In this document: piece after piece, positions 58,759 through 64,000 of the stretch
How the letters are laid out: the number at the start of each line of letters is the position of its first letter
Numbering within the stretch: the first letter of the stretch is position 1
Assembly (NCBI RefSeq): GCF_018327705.1
Contig: NZ_BNEM01000002.1
Coordinates: forward strand, 3,224,001-3,288,000
DNA: 64,000 nucleotides
Direction: 5' to 3'
Source: Catellatospora sp. TT07R-123
Lineage (GTDB): Bacteria > Actinomycetota > Actinomycetes > Mycobacteriales > Micromonosporaceae
Program-made: the position numbers and the translations under genes
Notes under the pieces: model-generated
The model's input: the letters and a program-made list of their open reading frames with translations, nothing else
The model's database searches: none
Told to the model about the DNA's origin: nothing

Positions 58759-59307
58759 ATGAACCGCATCGACCACGTACGGCGCCACCTGCGGGTGCTC
58801 GCGCACAGCACCGCCACCCTGTTCGCGGGCGCGCTCATGTTCGGCACCGGCTTCGCGAGTGCCGCCATCGCCGCTCCGCCCGCGGCGCCCGCCGCGGTGG
58901 GCTCGGCCCGCAGTGGCAACCGCATCGACCTGGCCCACGACCTGCCGCGCGTGCCCGCCGAGGCGGGCTGGCGGCCCGAGCCCGGCAGCGCCCGCGCCGC
59001 CGGCGAGCAGGGGCTGCGCTACCTCCGGCCCGGCGGCCCCGACCTGGACTTCCACGCGTTCGTGATGCCCGAGCCGACCGATCCCGACGCCACCGACGCC
59101 CCCGTGGCGCGGATCCGCCTCGGCTCCCGGCTCGGCTACGTCTACCAGGTCCCCGGCCACGCCATGGCGTACGGCCGCACCTACCTGCACGAGGTGCGCT
59201 GGCGCGTCGGCGACGTGCTCTACAGCCTCGTCGCCATCCCCGGCCGCGGCCAGTCCCTGGACCTGGACACCTTCCGCAGCCTCCTCAACCTCCTCCGCTG
59301 GCCCTGA
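58759..59307 (+). CDS. Secreted protein, paralogue of the lipoprotein at 59549
   Basis: 182 residues. Tat- or Sec-like signal region (1-38, HVRRHLRVLAHSTATLFAGALMFGTGFASAAIA) and a globular domain of about 125 residues with RPGGPDLDFHAFVMPEP, ARIRLGSRLGYVYQVPG, EVRWRVGDVLYSLVA and a final SLDLDTFRSLLNLLRWP. The same blocks occur in the next gene. No known family recognised. ATG 58759 has GGGGAGGGGG upstream, and an earlier in-frame ATG (58711) lacks one. Confidence 0.72.
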   Translation: MNRIDHVRRHLRVLAHSTATLFAGALMFGTGFASAAIAAPPAAPAAVGSARSGNRIDLAHDLPRVPAEAGWRPEPGSARAAGEQGLRYLRPGGPDLDFHAFVMPEPTDPDATDAPVARIRLGSRLGYVYQVPGHAMAYGRTYLHEVRWRVGDVLYSLVAIPGRGQSLDLDTFRSLLNLLRWP

Positions 59308-59374
59308 CCCGCGCCGCACCCGCCCGCCGCCGCGCCGCGCGGGCCGGGGGCGCCGCACGGGCCGGGGGCGATCA

Positions 59375-59436
59375 TGCAGTTTCGGGGAAACTGTCGGAAT
59401 AGGAGTCAAGATTCCAACACTTTCCCCGAAACTGCA
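59375..59436. repeat. Palindromic element, family B, copy 3
   Basis: 20-bp arms (TGCAGTTTCGGGGAAACTGT at 59375-59394, partner 59417-59436) differing at one position, with loop containing TCAAGATTCC as in the other B copies. It lies between the two paralogous secreted-protein genes. Just before it (59335-59370) an 18-bp GC-rich unit is tandemly doubled. Confidence 0.82.
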
Positions 59437-59548
59437 CCTCCCCCTCCCCTGACGGCTCAGGGGGCGAGTGGGGACGGCAGGCGGGTGGCATGATCCGGCG
59501 GTGAACGCGTGTCCGGTGCGGACACGCCGACCACGGGGAGAATGCACT

Positions 59549-60082
59549 GTGCGTACCACTCTGATCCGCGCCGCGCTCGGTCTCGGCCTGGCCGCGCTCA
59601 CCGCGGCCTGCGCGGGAACAGCGGGCGCGGATGCGGATCCGACCCCGCCGCCCTCCGCGGCCGCCTCGCCCTCGCTCTCGCCCTCGCTGGAAGCGGCGGC
59701 GCCGGGCCGCGCACCCGAGCTGAAGGCGTTCACCGCGAACCTGCCGCAGGTCCCGGACCCCTGGTGGAAGGTGCAGGAGGCCCAGGTCTCCGGCGACCAC
59801 GCATTTCTGCCGTACACCCGGCCGGGCGGTCCGGACGTCGTGTTCGACGCCGAGGTGATGGCCGCTCCCGCCGAGCCGAGCGCATACCGCGGCCAGACGC
59901 CCGTGGCCACGGTGCGGCTCGGCTCGTACACCGGCTACGTCTACCCGCTGCCCAGCGGCACGTACGAGGTGCGCTGGCGCGTGGGCGACCTGCTGTACCG
60001 CATGGTCGGCCAGCCGTCGGAGGGACAGAAGCTGTCCCTGGACCAGTTCAAGACGCTGATCGGCCAGCTGGCCTGGGCCTAA
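59549..60082 (+). CDS. Lipoprotein paralogous to the protein at 58759
   Basis: 177 residues. Lipobox TAAC with Cys20-21 region after a short hydrophobic signal, then a Pro/Ser/Ala-rich linker (about 25-50) and a domain sharing RPGGPD-FDAEVM, ATVRLGSYTGYVYPLPSGTYEVRWRVGDLLYRMV and SLDQFKTLIGQLAW with the neighbour. GTG 59549 has GGGGAG 8 bases upstream. Function unknown. The pair differ in how they are anchored. Confidence 0.75.
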   Translation: MRTTLIRAALGLGLAALTAACAGTAGADADPTPPPSAAASPSLSPSLEAAAPGRAPELKAFTANLPQVPDPWWKVQEAQVSGDHAFLPYTRPGGPDVVFDAEVMAAPAEPSAYRGQTPVATVRLGSYTGYVYPLPSGTYEVRWRVGDLLYRMVGQPSEGQKLSLDQFKTLIGQLAWA

Positions 60083-60086
60083 CCGG

Positions 60087-60686
60087 TCAGGACGGGTTGA
60101 CGGCGGCGCGGCCGCGGACGATCGCGAGCACCGCCGCCTCGACCTGCTCGATCGGGCGCTCCGGGGTGAACACCAGCCAGTCCAGGGCCGTCACCAGGCA
60201 CACGCCGAACAGAGCCGACGCCGACAGCCGTACGTCCAGATCGGCGGCGAAGTCGCCGCCGTCCACCCCCGCCTGGAGCACCCCCGCGATCACCGTGATC
60301 GCGTCCTCGCGCAGCAGCCGCAGTGCCTGCTGCCAGTCGCGCTGGGTCCGCCACATCTCCGACAGCAGCAGCTGCGCGAACGACCGGTACCGCTGGATGA
60401 ACCCGAGCTGCGCCCGGATCAGCGCCGCCACCGCGTCGGCCGGGGCCCGGTCGCGCACCGCCGCCTCGAACTCGGCCTTGAGCAGCCCGATGCCGTAGCG
60501 CAGCAGCTCCTCGAAGAGCGTGCTCTTGGACGCGAAGTTGTAGTAGACGGTGCCCTTGGCGACCCCGGCCCGCTCGGCGATCTGGTCGACGGTGGTGTCA
60601 CTGAAGCCCTGTTCGGCGATGAGCTCCATGGTCGCCTCGAACAGCTTCTGCCGGGTGGCGTCGCGCCGCGCGGTCCGTCCGTCCAC
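60087..60686 (-). CDS. TetR-family regulator of the YhgE/Pip operon
   Basis: 199 residues. Helix-turn-helix about 12-55 (LFEATMELIAEQGFSDTTVDQIAERAGVAKGTVYYNFASKSTLFEEL), then an all-helical ligand domain. It is the last gene of a leftward operon after an ABC ATPase and a YhgE/Pip membrane protein. The perfect 22-bp palindrome upstream of the operon (63702-63723) is a typical TetR operator, so autoregulation is likely. GTG 60686 has GAGAGG 7 bases upstream. Confidence 0.88.
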   Translation of the reverse strand: MDGRTARRDATRQKLFEATMELIAEQGFSDTTVDQIAERAGVAKGTVYYNFASKSTLFEELLRYGIGLLKAEFEAAVRDRAPADAVAALIRAQLGFIQRYRSFAQLLLSEMWRTQRDWQQALRLLREDAITVIAGVLQAGVDGGDFAADLDVRLSASALFGVCLVTALDWLVFTPERPIEQVEAAVLAIVRGRAAVNPS

Positions 60687-60718
60687 GTCCGTCCTCTCCG
60701 CGCGGCGCGAGCGCCGCC

Positions 60719-62866
60719 CTACATCGTCAGCGCGGGGTGCAGCCGGTCCGGGGTGAGCCGCCGGGTGCGCGCCGCGGTGCGTACGGTCAGGGCCAGTGCG
60801 GCCGCCGCCGTGCCGAGCAGCACCGCCGCTCCCGTGAGCACCGTACCGCTCGACCCGCCGAGCACGAGCTGCCGCAGCCCGTCCACCACGTACGTCATCG
60901 GCAGGTACGGGTGCAGCGCCTGGAAGAACCCGGGACTGGTGACCACCGGATACGTCCCGCCGGAGCCGGTGAGCTGGAGCATCAGCAGGATCAGCGACAC
61001 GACCCGGCCGGAGGCGCCCAGCGCGGCTCCGAGCAGCTGGAGCACCGCAGTGAAGGCGAGCACGGTCAGCAGCAGGTAGCCGTACATGCCCCACGGGTGC
61101 ACCGGGGACAGGCCCAGGGCCAGGACCAGGACGGCGTACAGGAAGGTGGCCTGGGCGACGCCGATGATCACGCCGGGCTTCCAGCCCGCGAGCGCGACCC
61201 GCCAGGCGGGCGCCCCGGTGAGCAGGTGCCGCCGGTTCAGCGGCCGCAGCAGCATGTACGTCAGCATCGCCCCGACCCACAGCGCCAGCGACAGGAAGTA
61301 CGGCGCGAAGCCCACCCCGTACACCGAGGCGGCGTGGCGGACGTCGCGGTCGAGGGTGACCGGGTCGGCCAGCACCCCGGCGCGCTCGGCGCGGGTGTCG
61401 GCGTCATAGCCGGGGACCTGCGCCGCGCCGTCGTTCAGGCCGACGGCCAGCTCGTGCGCGCCGGAGTCGAGCTTGGCCAGGCCGGTGGCCAGGTCACCGG
61501 CGCCGCCGGACAGCTGGGCCAGGCCGCTGTCGAGCTGGCGCGCGCCCGTGGCCAGCCGGTAGACCCCGCCGTGCAGGCCGGCCGCGCCGTCGGCGGCTGA
61601 GGCGATGCCGCCGTGCAGCCGGTCGGCTCCGGTCGACAGGTCGGCCAGCCCGGTGGCCAGCGCGTCCACGCTCGCCCGCGCGGCCGCCACGTCGTCGGCC
61701 AGGTGCGGGGCGGCCTGCGCCACCTCGCGGGCGGTCGCGGCGACCGCGAGCAGCTTCGCCCGTACCTGCGGCAGACCGGACTCGTCCAGCCGGTGCGACA
61801 GCTCGACCGCGCTGGCGGCGGCCCGCGCCGCCGCCGTGCGGGCGGCGGCGAACGCCGGGTCGTCGGCGAGTTCGGGATGCTGCGCGGCCAGCGCGTCCAG
61901 GGCGTCCACCACCGCCTGGGTACGGGTCACCGCCTGCTGCGCCAGCCGCGGCAGCGTGTCGACGCCCTCGGCCAGCGTCTGCGCCGCCTCGGCGATCGCG
62001 TCGGCGGCGCGCTCGATGGTGGCGGCGTGCTCCCGCAGCACCGGCTCGACCCTGCCCGTCACCGCGTCGACCTTGTCGGCGAGCTGCCGCCCGCCCGCCG
62101 CCGCCCGCGCCGCCCCGTCGGCCAGCTGCGCCGACCCGGCCTCCAGCGTGGCCAGCCCGTTGGCCAGTTCCCGCGACCCGGACTCGGCCTGTGCCAGCCC
62201 GTCGGCGAGCGTGCCCGCCCCCGCCGCCGCGGTGCCCGCGCCACCCGCGAGCGCGTCCGCACCGTCGTGTGCCTGTCCGGCCCCGGTCGCGAGCTGCCCG
62301 GCGCCGTCGGCCGCATCGCCCAGCGCCGTCTTCAGATCGGCGAACCCGACCAGCATCCCGTCGAAGTACTTCGACGCGGCCGACTCGGCCGCCGCCGCCC
62401 GGATCTCGCTGAACGCGCTGCGCGCCAGCATGCCGGAGATGTAGTTGACCGCGTCGTCGCTGACCACGGTGAGCTGCCCGGCGTGCGGCGCGGCCGCCGG
62501 GTCGGGCCCGGTGACCAGGGCGGTGGAGAAGCCGGCCGGGATGCGCAGGATCAGCTGGTACGCCCCGTCGCGCATGCCGCGCTCGGCGGCCGCCTCGTCG
62601 ACGCGCTGCCAGCCGAACACCTGCCGCTGCGACAGCTCGTCGGCCAGGTCTCGCCCGGCGTGCACCTCGTTGCCGTCGGGGTCGGCGGCGGGGCGGTCCT
62701 CCAGCACCAGCGCGACCGGGATGCGGTGCATGTTGCCGTACGGGTCCCAGAACGCCCACAGGTACAGGGCCCCGTACAGCAGCGGGACCAGGGTCAGCAC
62801 CGCCAGGGCGGCCCGGGTCATCCGGTGCCGCCGGAACCGGCGCAGCTCCAACCGTCCGAGGCTCAC
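60719..62866 (-). CDS. YhgE/Pip-family membrane protein (ABC-2 type exporter-like)
   Basis: 715 residues. One N-terminal transmembrane helix (about 17-36), a very long extracytoplasmic region rich in Ala-Gly heptad-like repeats (about 190-470, many A-x-G-x-x-x-L-A-x-G units, as in the YhgE phage-infection-protein family), then five hydrophobic segments near 535-700 resembling an ABC-2 permease. Such proteins export lipids or peptides or sense the envelope. The exact role is unclear. GTG 62866 has GAGGAGA 4 bases upstream. It lies between its likely ATPase and its TetR regulator. Confidence 0.85.
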   Translation of the reverse strand: MSLGRLELRRFRRHRMTRAALAVLTLVPLLYGALYLWAFWDPYGNMHRIPVALVLEDRPAADPDGNEVHAGRDLADELSQRQVFGWQRVDEAAAERGMRDGAYQLILRIPAGFSTALVTGPDPAAAPHAGQLTVVSDDAVNYISGMLARSAFSEIRAAAAESAASKYFDGMLVGFADLKTALGDAADGAGQLATGAGQAHDGADALAGGAGTAAAGAGTLADGLAQAESGSRELANGLATLEAGSAQLADGAARAAAGGRQLADKVDAVTGRVEPVLREHAATIERAADAIAEAAQTLAEGVDTLPRLAQQAVTRTQAVVDALDALAAQHPELADDPAFAAARTAAARAAASAVELSHRLDESGLPQVRAKLLAVAATAREVAQAAPHLADDVAAARASVDALATGLADLSTGADRLHGGIASAADGAAGLHGGVYRLATGARQLDSGLAQLSGGAGDLATGLAKLDSGAHELAVGLNDGAAQVPGYDADTRAERAGVLADPVTLDRDVRHAASVYGVGFAPYFLSLALWVGAMLTYMLLRPLNRRHLLTGAPAWRVALAGWKPGVIIGVAQATFLYAVLVLALGLSPVHPWGMYGYLLLTVLAFTAVLQLLGAALGASGRVVSLILLMLQLTGSGGTYPVVTSPGFFQALHPYLPMTYVVDGLRQLVLGGSSGTVLTGAAVLLGTAAAALALTVRTAARTRRLTPDRLHPALTM

Positions 62867-62903
62867 GGCTTCTCCTCACTCCACGCGTGCATTCCGTATC
62901 CGC

Positions 62904-63698
62904 TCACTGCTTCACCTCGACGTTCGTGACCGCGCGCAGGCTGGGCAGCAGCGGCGGCAGCAGCCGGGCCACCGCGACCACCGCGCACCCGGTCGCGGCC
63001 AGCTCACCGAGCAGCTCGGCCGACTCGGCCGGGGTCAGCCCGACGTCGATGTCGTCGACGAGCAGCACGTCCGGCTCCTCCAGCAGCGCCAGCGCCAGCA
63101 TCAGCCGGTGCCGCTCCACCGGCGCCAGCTCCCGCACCAGCCGCCCGTCCCCGGCCCACCGCTCAACGGCCCCGTCCCACCCGACCGCGCCCACCGGCCC
63201 GGGTCCGCCCGTTGATCCACCGAGTTGCCGGGCAATCGGGCGTATCTTGGCCGCGCTTTCGCCCGATTGCCCGGCAACTCGGCTGGGGTTGTGGGGGGCG
63301 CGGGGGTTGCGGGGGCGGCGGAGCAGGCGGGGGCGGTGGATGCCGCGGCGGGGGTGGCCGAGCAGGCGGCGGCGCTCGGCGACGTGCTCGGCGGCGGTGA
63401 GGGCGGGGTCGGGATCGTTCACGCCGGGGACCAGGGCGAACGCCGTACGCCCCGATGCCTCGCGGCTGCCCGCGCCGGTCTGGAACCGGTCGCCCAGCGC
63501 CAGCAGTGCGCTGGTGCGCCCGCCTCCCGCCGGGCCGGTCAGCGCGATCAGCTCGCCCGGCCGCACCGCCAGGTCCAGGTCCCGGAACACCCACCCGCGC
63601 CGGGTACGCAGCCCCAGCCCGCGTGCCCGCAGCACGGTCCGATCCTCGTCCGGCTCGTCGAGCGGGGTCTCCGCCTCGGTGGCCACAGCCGCCTCCAC
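62904..63698 (-). CDS. Degenerate ABC transporter ATPase with in-frame palindromic insertion
   Basis: 264 residues. The P-loop reads GPAGGGRTS (55-63), with Arg in place of the catalytic Lys. Walker B reads VLLVDDID (211-218), with Asp where the catalytic Glu is expected. The LSGGQ signature region is reduced to LAPVERHR (191-198). Residues 140-160 are encoded by a family A palindromic element inserted in frame in the helical subdomain, next to an Arg/Pro-rich stretch (107-139). GTG 63698 begins 4 bases after a 22-bp palindrome. It should pair with the YhgE/Pip protein but may not hydrolyse ATP normally. Confidence 0.8.
   Translation of the reverse strand: MEAAVATEAETPLDEPDEDRTVLRARGLGLRTRRGWVFRDLDLAVRPGELIALTGPAGGGRTSALLALGDRFQTGAGSREASGRTAFALVPGVNDPDPALTAAEHVAERRRLLGHPRRGIHRPRLLRRPRNPRAPHNPSRVAGQSGESAAKIRPIARQLGGSTGGPGPVGAVGWDGAVERWAGDGRLVRELAPVERHRLMLALALLEEPDVLLVDDIDVGLTPAESAELLGELAATGCAVVAVARLLPPLLPSLRAVTNVEVKQ
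63220..63282. repeat. Palindromic element, family A, copy 3, inside a gene
   Basis: Perfect 22-bp arms (63220-63241 beginning CCGAGTTGCCGGGCAATC, and 63261-63282) with a 19-base loop GTATCTTGG.... Its 63 bp equal 21 codons, so the reading frame of the ATPase gene is kept. The encoded peptide reads RVAGQSGESAAKIRPIARQL. The flank GTTGATC before it is shared with copy 1. Confidence 0.85.
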
Positions 63699-63701
63699 TT
63701 A

Positions 63702-63723
63702 TTGAACTGACCGGTCAGTTCAA
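63702..63723. promoter_or_regulatory. Perfect 22-bp palindrome, probable TetR operator
   Basis: TTGAACTGACC followed directly by its complement GGTCAGTTCAA. It contains the ACTGACCGGTCAGT core typical of TetR-family sites and lies 3 bases upstream of the ATPase GTG. It likely controls the ATPase-YhgE-TetR operon. Confidence 0.75.
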
Positions 63724-63789
63724 AAACATACTCACATCGGATCGGGCCGGAAAGTGAGGGTGAGCCGTTTCACGGACTACGATTCAGCG

Positions 63790-64000
63790 GTGATCTCGGC
63801 AGATCCCATGATCTTCAGAACCGCGTCGTTTCACGACCTGGACGGCGCGACCCTCTACCGGCTGCTCAAACTGCGCGTGGACGTGTTCGTCGTGGAACAG
63901 GAGTGCGCGTACCCGGAACTCGACGGGCGCGACCTGGAACCGGGCGCCCGCCACCTGTGGTACGAGGTGGACCGGCGGCCCGTGGCATACCTGCGCATGC
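63790..64000 (+). CDS. GNAT-family N-acetyltransferase (ElaA-like), partial (runs off right edge)
   Basis: The 70 visible codons give IFRTASFHDLDGATLYRLLK, LRVDVFVVEQECAYPELDGRDLEPGARHLWYE and RRPVAYLRM, matching the N-terminal half of ElaA-type acetyltransferases (LRxxVFVVEQ-CpYxelDgxD). The acetyl-CoA-binding part lies outside. GTG 63790 follows TACGAT by exactly 6 bases, suggesting a leaderless start. ATG 63808 is an alternative. Confidence 0.82.
   Translation, partial: MISADPMIFRTASFHDLDGATLYRLLKLRVDVFVVEQECAYPELDGRDLEPGARHLWYEVDRRPVAYLRM

Overview
The window is high-GC actinobacterial DNA (roughly 70-75% G+C by eye, with many GTG starts and many starts 6-7 bases after a -10 hexamer). 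SigE-family sigma factors, an SCO4848-like membrane protein, fascin-like carbohydrate-binding tails and PQQ-type sugar dehydrogenases next to ThuA domains suggest a member of the Micromonosporaceae or a close relative. That placement is from memory of families, not from a search. No rRNA, tRNA, IS element, prophage or CRISPR array was recognised.

Layout. (1) 1-2666: a leftward sugar-type ABC importer (two permeases, lipoprotein binding protein). (2) 2892-16082: leftward genes for large secreted enzymes (GH99-like, two PQQ-type sugar dehydrogenases, ThuA-DUF1080, GH95/DUF5703-like), each ending in fascin-like or discoidin (F5/8 C) carbohydrate-binding domains. (3) 16217-23978: a tightly overlapped leftward seven-gene operon resembling the ebo cluster (polyprenyl synthase, EboF, EboE, EboB, EboA fused to a TIM barrel, EboC/UbiA) led by an inositol-phosphate-synthase homologue. 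(4) 24423-25592: a divergent secreted ThuA-fascin protein. A palindromic box with core CCTATAGG sits upstream of regions 1, 2 and 4 and may join them in one regulon.

(5) 25733-27267: a SigE-type sigma factor and a membrane partner. A relative at 46954-48372 carries both parts in one polypeptide. (6) 27460-33850: HerA-like ATPase, SbcD, SbcC and a NurA-like nuclease, an end-processing set arranged like the archaeal herA-mre11-rad50-nurA module, followed by an AlkA-type glycosylase. (7) 34952-39417: asparagine synthetase divergent from a two-component system, with paired 11-bp-spaced direct repeats between them. (8) 39562-45654: LigC-like DNA ligase, secreted S33 peptidase, a DUF433/PIN toxin-antitoxin pair, LigD-type polymerase, MsrB and a RelE/Phd pair. 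(9) 45749-54441: mostly single housekeeping or hypothetical genes. (10) 54438-56545: a GntR regulator and DAHP synthase, the latter behind a leader peptide (Tyr-Trp-Arg-Phe) and stacked hairpins that look like an aromatic amino acid attenuator. (11) 56649-60082: small membrane and secreted proteins and a MarR/FAD-monooxygenase pair sharing a perfect 32-bp palindrome. (12) 60087-63698: a TetR-YhgE/Pip-ABC ATPase operon behind a perfect 22-bp palindrome. A GNAT gene runs off the right edge.

Across the window run at least three families of dispersed palindromes about 55-70 bp long (A at 1517, 56559, 63220; B at 33868, 53725, 59375; C at 27278). Their arms differ but all carry ATCTT or ATCTTG near the loop. 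One copy of A lies in frame inside the ABC ATPase gene.
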